From: Halocynthiibacter sp. SDUM655004
GTDB lineage: Bacteria > Pseudomonadota > Alphaproteobacteria > Rhodobacterales > Rhodobacteraceae
NCBI RefSeq assembly: GCF_026015885.1
Contig: NZ_JAPDUG010000002.1
Coordinates: 248,001 to 312,000, forward strand
Direction of reading: 5' to 3'
DNA: 64,000 bases
Under the pieces are notes generated by a model. It had not been told where the DNA came from. It worked only from the letters and a program-made list of their open reading frames with translations, and ran no database searches. This document shows, piece after piece, positions 8,472 through 18,784 of this stretch. Positions within the stretch are counted from its first letter, which is position 1. Each line of letters begins with the position of its first letter. Position numbers and translations under genes: made by a program.

Positions 8472-9558
8472 CTACCTAGGTGGGAGGTATTCACTCCATA
8501 GATTGGCGAGTTCGCTGGAAAAGCGTAAACTGTCATCGGGAGAGAATCTTTTAGAAGTCGGTTTCCAAGACGTAGTAGTTCCAGCGCAATGCGCGTGCCA
8601 AAACTCAAATCTTGCTATCTTTGCTAAATTTTCGAATTTGCCACCTACTGCATGCACATCCCACCCCAACCGGCTCAGAAAACTATTGGGATTTGCGCAC
8701 CACTTACGATGACACGAACCCGCCGTAGATGTAAAAACGTGCTCTCGGTGCGACGATGACTGCTTTACCTCCGAGCCTGGAAAAACCCACTTGCCAGGAA
8801 ATGAGATCGCTCCAATTGGGTTTTGCCGTGTAGCCCTGAAAATACTCCTACTATTCCCCATAACTAACTCGTCAATGTCGACATTCAATACCGCTGGAGA
8901 CAGAGCCAGAATATCTCGACGCGCAATGTTCAGCATTGAGATTTGAAAGTACTTATACTTGATTGACGTACCTGAACGAGCAATTACCCGTCCATATTTG
9001 AATGGCGCCTTAACGACGAGAAAACTGCTCAAACCAGAGACATTTGAAAGCGTGTCAGCAATGTCATGAACGGAATACGCGTCCGAGCCATTATCGAAAA
9101 CCACAACTGCTTCGGCGCGGTGACGCAACACATGATAACTCGCCCAGTCACCGATCCAATCCAAGTTGTTATTTTTATTAACACAAACTAACGAGTTCCG
9201 CTTTCCAATCAAGTTTGACGCGGAGGGTCGTGGAAAATAATCTATTTTCTGATTATTAATTACAAAACTTAGATTCGCGCCCCGAACCCACGGCACTTCT
9301 ACCAAATCACAGCGTGGAGTGCTGCCTAGAGGTAATATAGTTCGTTTTATACACTCAACTGGCTTGTCATCAATTCTGATAGAGCTAGAAAACAGCTCCC
9401 AAAGGCTTCCAAAAAAAAGGTGCTGTAAAAAGTAGTTTTCGTCCGCAAGGAGATACAACGCAATCGTAAAATAGCGTGGTGTCATCAAAGTGCACAAGTT
9501 CGGGATGACCTAAAAACAGCTCCAGATTGAGTATAACTCGACGTTCATCTGTAAACAA
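8472..9558 (-). pseudogene. Glycosyltransferase paralogue, frameshifted
   Basis: The main frame (8472 to about 9411) encodes a protein closely related to the intact gene at 9603-10739: both have a CV/SKNNxLxWI block, VVxFDNGSDAY, a DIDExV acid motif and HCAGTTTSW near the end. The matching N-terminus (HFDDTTLFYDCVVSP, then LFTAPFF) lies in another frame upstream and joins the main frame if one T is removed from a T8 run (A8 on the plus strand, 9411-9418). No ATG with a ribosome site is seen for the upstream part; TTG at 9558 is the best candidate. The DNA is clearly AT-richer than its neighbours, which fits relaxed selection. A one-base assembly error is the alternative. Confidence 0.65.
9411..9418. 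repeat. A8/T8 homopolymer at a frameshift point
   Basis: Eight A bases on the plus strand (T8 in the coding sense). A seven-base tract would restore the reading APFFGSLWELF, which aligns with APLFGSFWDVF of the intact neighbour. Confidence 0.75.
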
Positions 9559-9602
9559 CGAGATACAAATGAAGCTAGGTCAATTGCGTTTGTACTCTCC
9601 AT

Positions 9603-10739
9603 CTACTTTCCTTGGCCGCTTCCAAGACAAGCGTCCCATTGATTTGCGACCGCTTTGCTAAAAGTAAGATCATTGTTCTTCTTGAAGCGACGCGACCAAG
9701 ACTTCCACGATGTTGTCGTCCCGGCGCAGTGAACGTGCCATTCATTTCGCGGCCATACGCGCCCTAAGCCCTCAAAGCGCGCTCCAACAGCATGCACATC
9801 CCAGCCAATTCGGCTCAACAGCCCATTTGGTCTAGCACACCATTTGGGCTGTGAGAAATAGCGTTCGGGAAGATACACATTTGCATTGTGTGGAAGGGGT
9901 AATTCGAGCTTTGGGTCCGGGAAAACCCATTTTCCACGTGTCGAAACCATTCCGAATGGGCTGCGGCAGGCCACATCAAATATGCTGTTTTTGCCACGCA
10001 TAACCATCTCGTCGATATCAATGCTCAATACCGCTCTGGATTGTGCAAGAAAGTCGCGGCGCGCGAGGTTGAGCATTCCGACCTGAAAGAACTTGGTATT
10101 CAGCTTGAAAGGTTTCTTTAACTGCCGACCGTATTCAAACGGCGCGCGCACAACGGCGCTTACGTCAATACCGTCAACTTCCGCCAAACAAGCGCTAATA
10201 TCTTCAAGGCGATAGGCATCAGAACCGTTATCAAACAGCACTACTGCGTCCGCACCGTGGGCGTTGGCATGAAACTGCGCCCAATCCCTGATCCAAGTTA
10301 GATCGTTGTTTTTGCTTACACAAAGTAGTGCATTGCGCCCTTTGAACGCGTTAGCTGCCGAGCTTCGTGGCGTAATCGGAATCGATTGACCGTCAATAAC
10401 AAAGGAAAGCTGGCTGCCCTCTCTCCACGGAACTTCGACCAGTTCACAACGGGGCGAACTCGTGCGCGGAATTGAGACGCGTTTAAGTCTAGAAACCGGT
10501 TCACCATCGATCCGAATAGCAGCCCTGAAAACATCCCAGAAACTGCCGAACAATGGCGCAGTAAAGCGCAAAGATTTCCCGTCTGGCGACAAGACGCAAT
10601 CATAGAATAGTTGTGTCGCGTCAAAATGTTCGTAATCAGGATTGTCGCGAAACTCCGAAATGCCTTCAATCTCGCGACGTTGCGAGGAGAACTCAGCGAG
10701 GTTCAAGTCGACCAGATCGTAAATTTGGTGGTGCTGCAT
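9603..10739 (-). CDS. Glycosyltransferase, GT2/GT92-like fold (Glyco_tranf_2_4 type)
   Basis: A 378-residue cytoplasmic protein with no signal or membrane segment. After an N-terminal region of about 130 residues comes a nucleotide-sugar transferase core: VSKNNDLTWIRDWAQFH, VVLFDNGSDAY, then SIDIDEMV, which supplies the acidic DxD-like motif expected to hold the metal and sugar nucleotide. The conserved tail has GWDVHAVGARF and HCAGTTTSW. Its acceptor is unknown; the sulfotransferase-like fragment nearby suggests glycan or capsule decoration, which is inference. GAGGGGCGAAG just before the ATG supports the start. It is the intact copy of a tandem pair. Confidence 0.75.
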   Translation of the reverse strand: MQHHQIYDLVDLNLAEFSSQRREIEGISEFRDNPDYEHFDATQLFYDCVLSPDGKSLRFTAPLFGSFWDVFRAAIRIDGEPVSRLKRVSIPRTSSPRCELVEVPWREGSQLSFVIDGQSIPITPRSSAANAFKGRNALLCVSKNNDLTWIRDWAQFHANAHGADAVVLFDNGSDAYRLEDISACLAEVDGIDVSAVVRAPFEYGRQLKKPFKLNTKFFQVGMLNLARRDFLAQSRAVLSIDIDEMVMRGKNSIFDVACRSPFGMVSTRGKWVFPDPKLELPLPHNANVYLPERYFSQPKWCARPNGLLSRIGWDVHAVGARFEGLGRVWPRNEWHVHCAGTTTSWKSWSRRFKKNNDLTFSKAVANQWDACLGSGQGK

Positions 10740-10892
10740 TCTTCGCCCCTCTTAGTTGGACGTCCGCTACCATAGGCAAACATCCGAAACAAGGCCGGGC
10801 GAGTTGAGAAGGCTAGGTGGAAATTAGCCACTCAGACCGCAAAAACAGGCGATATATTTAACAATTTCAGGCAAATACTGCGCTCAAGTTGA

Positions 10893-11001
10893 CCCAGAGC
10901 CCGATCTGGGCTATTGGATTGGCGCATCTGCATGCTGCAGAGACCACCGCCGGGACGCTCTGGAACTCTGCGTCCCTCAACCTTACGGTCCGATACCGTA
11001 A
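10893..11001 (+). promoter_or_regulatory. Hairpin-rich 5' leader of the DEAD-box helicase gene
   Basis: Three perfect short hairpins lie in a row: CCCAGA/TCTGGG (10893-10910, 6-base loop), GGGACGC/GCGTCCC (10952-10976, 11-base loop) and TTACGGT/ACCGTAA (10983-11001, 5-base loop). The last ends 13 bases before the start codon. They may influence translation or stability, possibly sensed by the helicase itself; that role is inferred. Confidence 0.45.
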
Positions 11002-11014
11002 ATGATGGACATAC

Positions 11015-12502
11015 ATGACTAAATTCTCAGATTTGAAACTTGATCCCAAGGTTCTCAAGGCCGTTACGGCCGCCGGATATGATACTCCGACCCCAATTCA
11101 GGCGGGTGCGATTCCCCCTGCTCTCGAAGGACGCGATGTTTTGGGGATCGCGCAAACAGGTACAGGTAAGACTGCGAGCTTTACGCTGCCGATGATTACC
11201 TTGCTGTCAAAAGGCCGCGCGCGCGCACGTATGCCGCGCAGCCTAGTTCTCGCCCCTACACGTGAATTGGCCGCGCAGGTTGCGGAAAACTTTGACATCT
11301 ACGCAAAGGGGACGCGCCTGACCAAAGCATTGCTGATTGGCGGCGTATCTTTCAAAGAGCAAGACATGCTGATTGATCGCGGCGTTGACGTTTTGATCGC
11401 AACACCTGGTCGTCTGCTTGATCATTTCGAGCGCGGCAAACTGCTCCTCACGGGCGTTCAGATCATGGTTGTGGATGAAGCAGACCGGATGCTTGATATG
11501 GGCTTTATCCCCGATATCGAACGCATCTTCAGCCTCACGCCATTTACCCGCCAAACGCTGTTTTTCTCGGCCACTATGGCGCCGGAAATCAAGCGGATCA
11601 CCAACACATTCCTCTCGGCTCCTGCCAAAGTTGAAGTGGCACGTGCTGCGACGACGAGCGAGAATATCGAGCAAGGCGTTGTGCTGATGAAGCCAAGCCG
11701 TAAGGATCGGACCGCTAAGGAAAAACGCGATATCCTGCGCGCAATTGTGGAGCAAGAAGGCGAAGGCTGCTCAAACGCCATTGTTTTCTGTAACCGCAAG
11801 CGCGATGTTGATATCGTTGCTAAATCTCTGAAAAAGCACGGCTATAATGCAGAGCCGATCCACGGCGACCTTGATCAATCCAAGCGTATGGAAGTTCTTC
11901 AAGGCTTCCGCGATGGAGATCTTCGTTTCCTCTGCGCATCAGACGTTGCTGCGCGCGGACTTGATATTCCGGCCGTGAGCCACGTGTTCAACTTCGACGT
12001 TCCGAGCCATGCCGAAGATTACGTTCACCGTATTGGCCGAACAGGTCGCGCGGGGCGGAAGGGCAAGGCATTCATGATTTGCTCGCCTCAAGACGAGAAG
12101 AACCTTGCTGATATCGAGAAACTGGTGAAGCAGGAAATTCCACGCCTCGAAAACCCGATTGCTACGCCTGTCGAAGAGGCAAAGGATGCTTCCGAAGAAA
12201 AGCCGAAGCGGGGTCGTCGTCGTAAGAGCGATAAATCTGAAGAGTCCGCGGCGAAACCTGTTGAAGCAAGTGACAACAGTGCAGCAACAGAAACAGTGCA
12301 GACAGAGAAAACTGCTTCTGAGAAGTCTGACAAACAAAAAGACAATCAAAGCGACAACCGTAGCAAAAAGCCTGCTCGCGAGTCGCAACGTGGCCGTGGC
12401 CGGAACGACAAAAACCGTGGCGACAACGGCGTTGTCGGCATGGGCGATCACATGCCCGGCTTTATTGCGATGAGCTTTGACGAGCGCCGCGCGGCAAGCT
12501 AA
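11015..12502 (+). CDS. rhlE: DEAD-box RNA helicase, RhlE-like
   Basis: This ATP-dependent RNA helicase carries the Q motif (PTPIQAGAIP), motif I (AQTGTGKT), PTRELAAQ, DEAD in VVDEADRMLDMGF, SAT, and motif VI HRIGRTGRAGR, so both RecA-like domains are complete within about 375 residues. A charged, Lys/Glu/Arg-rich tail of some 120 residues (RGRRRKSDKSEE, later RGRGRNDKNRG) likely binds RNA. Such proteins remodel RNA in ribosome assembly and mRNA decay. It converges on RNase J, sharing a terminator, which is an attractive but unproven RNA-metabolism pairing. Confidence 0.93.
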   Translation: MTKFSDLKLDPKVLKAVTAAGYDTPTPIQAGAIPPALEGRDVLGIAQTGTGKTASFTLPMITLLSKGRARARMPRSLVLAPTRELAAQVAENFDIYAKGTRLTKALLIGGVSFKEQDMLIDRGVDVLIATPGRLLDHFERGKLLLTGVQIMVVDEADRMLDMGFIPDIERIFSLTPFTRQTLFFSATMAPEIKRITNTFLSAPAKVEVARAATTSENIEQGVVLMKPSRKDRTAKEKRDILRAIVEQEGEGCSNAIVFCNRKRDVDIVAKSLKKHGYNAEPIHGDLDQSKRMEVLQGFRDGDLRFLCASDVAARGLDIPAVSHVFNFDVPSHAEDYVHRIGRTGRAGRKGKAFMICSPQDEKNLADIEKLVKQEIPRLENPIATPVEEAKDASEEKPKRGRRRKSDKSEESAAKPVEASDNSAATETVQTEKTASEKSDKQKDNQSDNRSKKPARESQRGRGRNDKNRGDNGVVGMGDHMPGFIAMSFDERRAAS

Positions 12503-12520
12503 CACACTCAATCAACAAAC

Positions 12521-12553
12521 AAAAAAGGCAGCCGCATTTGGCTGCCTTTTTTG
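12521..12553. terminator. Bidirectional Rho-independent terminator
   Basis: GGCAGCC and GGCTGCC form a stem with an A-run before and a T-run after, between the converging helicase and RNase J genes. Confidence 0.9.
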
Positions 12554-12572
12554 TTTTGAACACTAAGCTCGT

Positions 12573-14249
12573 TTAGTTTTCGAGCAAACGGCTCACAACA
12601 ACGGTAACTTCTGGCTTTTTACCAATCTCGTCCTGTGCGGAACGACGCGCGGCTTTTCGAATTTGGTCTTCAATCTTGTCATCATCCGCCAAAGTTTTGG
12701 CGTCCATCCGCATCAACACGTGACCAAGATCAGTTTCGACAACATCAACAAGTTCTGCACTGCTTCGCCCAAAGCGCGGTAGGCCCATGATCTCGACCCA
12801 TGGATCGCCGAGCGGAGAATCCTCTTCGTCAATGATAATGCTCACCATGATATGCCCATTCAGAGCCATGCGAATACGCTCGCGCACAACGCCATCCAAA
12901 GCACCGATCTTCACCGATCCGTCAAGATAGGTGCGGCCTGAATCGATATACTCTACCACCTCGGGACGGTTGCCCGAGAGATTGATCATCATACCATTTA
13001 CAGCAACAACGCTCGCCAGCCCCTTTTGTTCGCCGAGCTTTGCGTGCTGGCGTAAGTGGCGGTGCTCGCCGTGCATCGGGATGAGCATCTGCGGTTGCAT
13101 GATCTCGTGAACTCGCTCCAGATCAGGGCGGTTGGCATGACCGGACACGTGGTAAAGGCCACCGTCGTCGTCAACGATATCAACACCCATTTCAGAGAAA
13201 GCGTTCATGATATTGATCACGCCGCGTTCATTGCCGGGAATGGTCTTGGACGAGAAGAGAAGCAGATCGCCCTCTTTCATCGACATTCCAAGGTATTTTC
13301 CGCGTGATAGCTGCGCAACCGCTGCACGGCGCTCGCCTTGCGATCCGGTGGCCAACAGCATGAGGTTCTCGCGCGGTATGTCGCGCGCTTCTTCAACGGG
13401 TACAACCGTTGGGAAATCTTTCAAAATGCCGGTTTCGACACCTGCCGTCACCATCCGCCGCATAGCCCGACCAAGCAAAACAACAGAGCGCCCTGCCCTG
13501 TGGCCTGCTTCAGCAAGCGTTTTAAGACGCGCAACGTTGCTGGCGAAAGTCGTCGCAACAACCATGCCCTTGGCCTCTTTTACGAGCCGTTCAATCTCTG
13601 GGCCGACTGTTTTCTCGGAGCGGCCTGCTTTGGGCGAAAATACGTTGGTTGAATCACAAACCAGCGCCTTCACGCCGGGTTTGGCGATTTCAGCCCAAAG
13701 CTCTGGGCTAAAGGGCTCGCCAATAATCGGAGTTTCATCCAACTTGAAATCGCCAGTGTGAACAATTCGCCCTGCTGGCGTATCAATTACAAGACCAGAA
13801 CTTTCAGGAATGGAGTGCGCAACGGGCATAAAGCTGACCGCAAATGGGCCTGCTTCAACCACTTCCGGATAGGGCGAAACTGTATGAACCTCTTGCGGAT
13901 CCGCGCCCTGCTCTTCCATTTTGCGGCGGGCGTGGTGGGCCGTAAAGGCGCGCGCATAAACCACGGGATGACCAAGCTGATGCCATAGATGCGAAAGGCC
14001 GCCAATATGGTCTTCGTGAGCGTGGGTGATGAAAACAGCTTCGATACGCTCTTTGTTTTCCTCAAGCCACGTTACGTCGGCCATAATCAGGTCTACGCCT
14101 GGTGTGCTGTCCATATCAGGGAATGCGACGCCGATGTCGACAACGATCAACCGCTCCTTGCCCTTGGGGCCGTAGCCGTAAACATAGGTGTTCATGCCGA
14201 TTTCACCGGCACCACCAAGCGGAAGATAAATCAGACGGTCTCTGCTCAT
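12573..14249 (-). CDS. rnj: Ribonuclease J
   Basis: A 558-residue metallo-beta-lactamase/beta-CASP nuclease. The zinc motif THAHEDHIGG is near residue 75, with VHTGDFKLDETP further on, and the beta-CASP part contains ATGSQGERRAA and MHGEHRHL. RNase J has 5'-3' exonuclease and endonuclease activity and takes part in rRNA maturation and mRNA turnover in alphaproteobacteria. The gene overlaps the coaX stop as ATGA and is the last gene of the long nuo-birA-coaX-rnj run. Confidence 0.95.
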   Translation of the reverse strand: MSRDRLIYLPLGGAGEIGMNTYVYGYGPKGKERLIVVDIGVAFPDMDSTPGVDLIMADVTWLEENKERIEAVFITHAHEDHIGGLSHLWHQLGHPVVYARAFTAHHARRKMEEQGADPQEVHTVSPYPEVVEAGPFAVSFMPVAHSIPESSGLVIDTPAGRIVHTGDFKLDETPIIGEPFSPELWAEIAKPGVKALVCDSTNVFSPKAGRSEKTVGPEIERLVKEAKGMVVATTFASNVARLKTLAEAGHRAGRSVVLLGRAMRRMVTAGVETGILKDFPTVVPVEEARDIPRENLMLLATGSQGERRAAVAQLSRGKYLGMSMKEGDLLLFSSKTIPGNERGVINIMNAFSEMGVDIVDDDGGLYHVSGHANRPDLERVHEIMQPQMLIPMHGEHRHLRQHAKLGEQKGLASVVAVNGMMINLSGNRPEVVEYIDSGRTYLDGSVKIGALDGVVRERIRMALNGHIMVSIIIDEEDSPLGDPWVEIMGLPRFGRSSAELVDVVETDLGHVLMRMDAKTLADDDKIEDQIRKAARRSAQDEIGKKPEVTVVVSRLLEN

Positions 14250-15025
14250 AAAGCGGGGTTTTCCTTGTTATATTTATGTATGACCGTCAAACCATGCATG
14301 GTGAGATCATCTTCGAATTTGTCAAAAAGTGCATGCCCCTGTTGAAACAGAGGTGCTAGTCCGCCGGTCGAGATAACCCGCATCGGGCGGTCTCGTTCGG
14401 CTTTGATCTGTTCGCATATCCCGTTCACGAGGCCAACGTAACCCCAAAAAACACCTGACTGCATACAGGCGACCGTATTGGTACCTATGACATTAGCGGG
14501 TTTGGTGACGTCCACATGGGGCAAAGCAGCTGCTGCTTGGTGCAACGCTTCGAGGCTGAGGTTGACCCCAGGCGCAATCACACCTCCGATATAGGCACCA
14601 TCGCTGGCCACCACATCAAAGGTTGTTGCAGTGCCAAAATCGACCACGATCAAGTCACCGCCGTAAAGATCATACCCCGCAACCGTATTCACCAATCGAT
14701 CCGGCCCAACAGCAGTTCCCGCATCTACACGCACATCAACTGGAAGCGCACATTCTGGTTTCCCAACGACCAGCGGGCGCGTGTTGAAATATCGGTCAGC
14801 GAACACACGCAGGTTAAACACGACGCGCGGAACGGTTGAGGAAATGATGACTTCGGTGATCGTCACGTCCAGTTTTTGCATCTGCATCAGCGTAGAAAGC
14901 CAGACGTAATACTGATCGGCGGTGCGCTGATGCTCGGTCGAGGCGCGCCATGTGGCAAGAAATTTCTCGCCGTCCCAGATGGAAAACACGGTATTTGTAT
15001 TGCCGCAATCAATCGCCAGAAGCAT
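14246..15025 (-). CDS. coaX: Type III pantothenate kinase
   Basis: CoaX phosphorylates pantothenate, the first step of coenzyme A synthesis. The 259-residue protein has the ASKHA-fold phosphate loops of the family: LLAIDCGNTNTVFSIW at the start, then GPDRLVNTVAG and VVDFGTATTFDVV. A strong AGGAGG lies before the ATG. It follows birA by ten bases and is coupled to rnj by ATGA overlap. Confidence 0.95.
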   Translation of the reverse strand: MLLAIDCGNTNTVFSIWDGEKFLATWRASTEHQRTADQYYVWLSTLMQMQKLDVTITEVIISSTVPRVVFNLRVFADRYFNTRPLVVGKPECALPVDVRVDAGTAVGPDRLVNTVAGYDLYGGDLIVVDFGTATTFDVVASDGAYIGGVIAPGVNLSLEALHQAAAALPHVDVTKPANVIGTNTVACMQSGVFWGYVGLVNGICEQIKAERDRPMRVISTGGLAPLFQQGHALFDKFEDDLTMHGLTVIHKYNKENPAL

Positions 15026-15035
15026 TCAAGGCCTC

Positions 15036-15800
15036 CTAAAAGAAAACATCCGCAGCCGGAATCGCCATGCGCCCTGCCGCCGTTACGAGGATCAGGTTGC
15101 CACGTTCGTCCACAGTTTCAAAGGTTCCATGCCATTCCTGATTGCCGGTACGGGCCCGAATGGTTTCGCCAAGGCGTGCAGCTCGCGCCAACCATGCCTC
15201 TCGAATTGGGGCAAAGCCATAGGTTTGGAACTGTTGCTCATATTTGTTGAACGCGGCGGCAAGAAGATCAAGAAACTCCTCTGGCGTCACCCGAACACCG
15301 GTTTCAGAGACGAGGTCAACCGGCGGCACCGCCCCCTCTTCGACCTCATCCTTGCCTGGCGCGCCGACCAAATTGACACCCACGCCGATGAATAGCTGTA
15401 CGTCCCCGCCTTGTGCGGCAGCACTTTCAAGCAAGATGCCAGCAAGCTTCCCCCCATTGAGAAGCACATCATTCGGCCATTTAAGCGCGAAAGGCGCGGT
15501 ACGCCCCGTAGCCGCAACAAGGGCATCATAGAGCGCAAGCGCGGTAACAAAACTTCTTAGAGCGACGGTTTCAGGCGGGTCAGGTAACCGAACTGCAAGC
15601 GTTGCGGCAAAATTGCCCATTGGCATTGCCCATGCACGACCTCGCCGACCGCGCCCCGCTGTTTGCATATGTGAGAGAATCCAAGTCGGACCAGCGAGGC
15701 CAGACGCTTGCCGCGCGGCCTCGCTCAATGTGCTGTCACACGTGGCAAGAACCTGACGCCCATATCCATGGGGCCAGTTTGCCGTTGGATTAGTTGACAA
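15036..15800 (-). CDS. birA: Biotin--[acetyl-CoA-carboxylase] ligase, short form
   Basis: BirA activates biotin and attaches it to carboxylase lysines, including the methylcrotonyl-CoA carboxylase encoded here at 35.9-37.8 kb. The motifs [19 protein letters not shown] (biotin loop) and [17 protein letters not shown] are present, while the DNA-binding domain of E. coli BirA is missing, so this is the non-regulatory form. There is no ATG near the expected N-terminus ([11 protein letters not shown]). I chose TTG at 15800, which overlaps the nuoN end by 11 bases; a more upstream TTG at 15833 is also possible, so the start is uncertain. Confidence 0.88.
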   Translation of the reverse strand: MSTNPTANWPHGYGRQVLATCDSTLSEAARQASGLAGPTWILSHMQTAGRGRRGRAWAMPMGNFAATLAVRLPDPPETVALRSFVTALALYDALVAATGRTAPFALKWPNDVLLNGGKLAGILLESAAAQGGDVQLFIGVGVNLVGAPGKDEVEEGAVPPVDLVSETGVRVTPEEFLDLLAAAFNKYEQQFQTYGFAPIREAWLARAARLGETIRARTGNQEWHGTFETVDERGNLILVTAAGRMAIPAADVFF

Positions 15801-17229
15801 GGGCAACCGCGGCGGCTTTGGCCATAGCCTCAACGCCGAACATATTCACAATGCCAAGCACCATTACCGCAGCAGACACCATCAGAACGCCCCAAAGTAC
15901 AGGAGATGTCGGGCGGTCTAGCGGATCAGTTTCCTCGCCGAAGTACATGTAGTACACGATGCGCAGGTAGTAGAAGGCGCCGATCACAGACGCAATCACA
16001 CCGGCAACAGCGAGCCAAACAAGTCCACCCTGAACAGCGGCATTCAGCACCCAGAACTTACCGAAGAAGCCGAGCATTGGCGGAACACCAGAGAGGCTGA
16101 ACATCAGGACAAGTAGCGCCAGCGCACGAAGAGGTTCGCGAGTGGAGTATTGGTTCAGGCTCGCAATATCAGTTACAGGCTTGCCGTCTTTCTCAAGCGA
16201 AAGAATGAACGCAAATGTACCGAGGTTCATGGTGACATAGATCGCCATATAGATAAGCATCGCCTGAACACCGGTTTCTGTTCCGGCAGCAAGGCCCATA
16301 AGTGCGAAACCCATGTGAGCGATGGAGCTATAGGCCATCAGGCGTTTGATGTTCTTTTGGCCAATCGCGGCGATCGAACCGAGGAACATCGACAGCACAG
16401 AAATCAATGCTACGATTTGGCTCCAATCTCCAACGGTTGCACCAAAGGCATCAAACACAACACGTGCAAAGAGCGCCATCGCGGCCACTTTCGGAGCAGT
16501 GGCGAAGAACGCAGTGATCGGTGTTGGCGCACCCTCGTAAACATCCGGTGTCCACATGTGGAATGGAACGGCGGAAACTTTAAACGCGAGGCCCGTCATG
16601 ATGAACACGAGACCGATGAGCATGCCGATTGGCAGATGCTCGCCCTCTACTGAGGCAACGATATCAGAGAACAACGTTGTGCCGGTATAGCCATACACGA
16701 ACGACGCCCCATAAAGCAGCATCCCTGAGGACAGCGCACCAAGAACAAAATATTTCAGACCTGCTTCAGTAGATTTCACCGATGTCCGGTTCATGGAGGC
16801 AACCACGTATAGCGACAGGGACTGTAGCTCTAGGCCGACATAAAGTGCGAGAAGGTCGCCCGCGGAGACCATCATCATCATCCCGACAACCGCCAAGGCG
16901 ACAAGGATTGGATACTCAAAACGCAGCAGGTTCTGCTTTGCTAGGTAATCCTGACTCATGATAAGGATCAGCGCCGCAGAGAATAAGATCACAACCTTGG
17001 CAAACCGCGAGAACGCGTCGTCCACAAAGGCCCCGTTAAAGGCAGTTTGCGCGCCGTCTCCGGCAACCGCTATCCAGAGACCAAGCACCGCCATCAAACC
17101 CGCCGTTGCCCAGAGGATCAAAGGCGCAGCTTTGTCCTTGCTGGTATAGACGCCAAACATCAGGAGGCCCATGGCCGAAACGGCGAGGATCAGTTCCGGA
17201 AGAACAGTGGAAATATCTGCAGAGAGCAT
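15790..17229 (-). CDS. nuoN: NADH-quinone oxidoreductase subunit N
   Basis: An antiporter-like, proton-pumping membrane subunit of complex I with about 14 transmembrane helices. The conserved lysine region ([18 protein letters not shown]) and [17 protein letters not shown] are clear. I chose ATG 17229 ([13 protein letters not shown]), which has AAGGGTGGG at proper distance; a GTG three codons upstream is the alternative. The product has 479 residues, the usual length. It is the last nuo gene. Confidence 0.96.
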   Translation of the reverse strand: MLSADISTVLPELILAVSAMGLLMFGVYTSKDKAAPLILWATAGLMAVLGLWIAVAGDGAQTAFNGAFVDDAFSRFAKVVILFSAALILIMSQDYLAKQNLLRFEYPILVALAVVGMMMMVSAGDLLALYVGLELQSLSLYVVASMNRTSVKSTEAGLKYFVLGALSSGMLLYGASFVYGYTGTTLFSDIVASVEGEHLPIGMLIGLVFIMTGLAFKVSAVPFHMWTPDVYEGAPTPITAFFATAPKVAAMALFARVVFDAFGATVGDWSQIVALISVLSMFLGSIAAIGQKNIKRLMAYSSIAHMGFALMGLAAGTETGVQAMLIYMAIYVTMNLGTFAFILSLEKDGKPVTDIASLNQYSTREPLRALALLVLMFSLSGVPPMLGFFGKFWVLNAAVQGGLVWLAVAGVIASVIGAFYYLRIVYYMYFGEETDPLDRPTSPVLWGVLMVSAAVMVLGIVNMFGVEAMAKAAAVALVN

Positions 17230-17240
17230 CGGACCCACCC

Positions 17241-18782
17241 TTAGTGTGTTGCTGTAGTTGCAGCTTCGACCACAGCGGGCAAAGCAGCGTTATAGTTTGT
17301 GATAAGCGCCTCGACCGAGGGGCCGATGATATCGGTGACCAAGCTTGGGTAGACACCCAAAAGCAGCGTCATGAATACAAGCGGCGCAAAGATCGCCTTT
17401 TCGAGGCTTGTCATATCCTTGATGGTTTTGAGACTCTCTTTGATGAGGTCCCCCATAACCACGCGACGATAAAGCCAGAGCGCGTAAGCCGCCGAGAAGA
17501 TGACACCCGATGCCGCAAAGAGCGCGATCCATGTGTTCACTTGGAAAATGCCCATGATAACGAGGAATTCACCAATAAAGCCCGACGTTCCAGGCAGGCC
17601 GACGTTCGCCATTGTGAAGAACATAAAGATAAGAGCGTACGCTGGCATCCGGTTTACAAGGCCACCATAGGCATCGATCTCGCGGGTGTGCATCCGATCA
17701 TAGATCACGCCCACACAGAGGAAGAGCGCGCCGGAGATAAAGCCGTGGCTGATCATCTGGAAGATCGCACCGTCGATACCTTGCTGGTTTACCGCAAAGA
17801 TACCCATGGTCACGTAACCCATGTGGGCAACGGAGGAATAGGCAATCAGTTTTTTCATGTCGTTCTGAACAAGCGCGATGAGGCTTGTGAACACAATCGC
17901 GATGGCCGAGATGATAAGAATAAAACAGGCAAGCTGCTCTGCACCAACCGGGAACATCGGCAAGCTGAACCGTAGGAAGCCATAGCCGCCCATTTTCAGC
18001 AGGATCGCCGCAAGCACAACGGAGCCTGCAGTAGGCGCTTGAACGTGTGCATCCGGAAGCCAGGTGTGGACAGGCCACATCGGCATCTTCACCGCAAAGC
18101 TGGCAAAAAACGCGAGGAACACGAGGGTCTGCGCACCGCCAATGATGCTAAAGCCCAGAATGCTAATGGTTTCGCTATTGAACTCATGCGTCAGCAGGTC
18201 AACGATATCGGTTGTTCCTGCATCCATATACATGGCGATCATCGCAACCAGCATCAGCACCGAACCGATGAAGGTATAAAGGAAGAACTTGAACGCAGCA
18301 TAGATGCGATCCTTGCCACCCCAGATACCAATGATCAGGAACATCGGGATAAGGCCCGCCTCAAAGAAGACGTAGAATAGGATCAGATCAAGCGCGACAA
18401 ACACACCGATCATCAGCGTTTCAAGGATCAAGAACGCGATCATGTATTCCTTGACGCGGGTCTTGACGTTCCAACAGGACAGAACAACCAGCGGCATCAG
18501 GAATGTGGTGAGCATCACGAACAGAACCGAGATCCCGTCAACGCCCACTTTATAGGTAAAGCCCATGATCCAGTCGGCTTCTTCGACAAACTGGAAACCG
18601 GTATTGCTCGCGTCAAAGCCCATCAGGATCGCAAGGCTCACGAGGAATGTGATCGTCGTGGCCGCAAGCGCGAGCCACTTGGTATTTCGTTGGGCAAACT
18701 CGTCATCGCCGCGCAGGAAGAGCGCAAGGATTACGGCACCAAACAGCGGAATAAATGTGACGATGGAAAGGAGGTTTTCCAT
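17241..18782 (-). CDS. nuoM: NADH-quinone oxidoreductase subunit M
   Basis: The second antiporter-like pump of complex I, 513 residues. It shows the family motifs [20 protein letters not shown] and [19 protein letters not shown], plus the glutamate-bearing helix near residue 140. It follows nuoL by two bases and nuoN begins shortly after it. Confidence 0.97.
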   Translation of the reverse strand: MENLLSIVTFIPLFGAVILALFLRGDDEFAQRNTKWLALAATTITFLVSLAILMGFDASNTGFQFVEEADWIMGFTYKVGVDGISVLFVMLTTFLMPLVVLSCWNVKTRVKEYMIAFLILETLMIGVFVALDLILFYVFFEAGLIPMFLIIGIWGGKDRIYAAFKFFLYTFIGSVLMLVAMIAMYMDAGTTDIVDLLTHEFNSETISILGFSIIGGAQTLVFLAFFASFAVKMPMWPVHTWLPDAHVQAPTAGSVVLAAILLKMGGYGFLRFSLPMFPVGAEQLACFILIISAIAIVFTSLIALVQNDMKKLIAYSSVAHMGYVTMGIFAVNQQGIDGAIFQMISHGFISGALFLCVGVIYDRMHTREIDAYGGLVNRMPAYALIFMFFTMANVGLPGTSGFIGEFLVIMGIFQVNTWIALFAASGVIFSAAYALWLYRRVVMGDLIKESLKTIKDMTSLEKAIFAPLVFMTLLLGVYPSLVTDIIGPSVEALITNYNAALPAVVEAATTATH

Positions 18783-18784
18783 AA

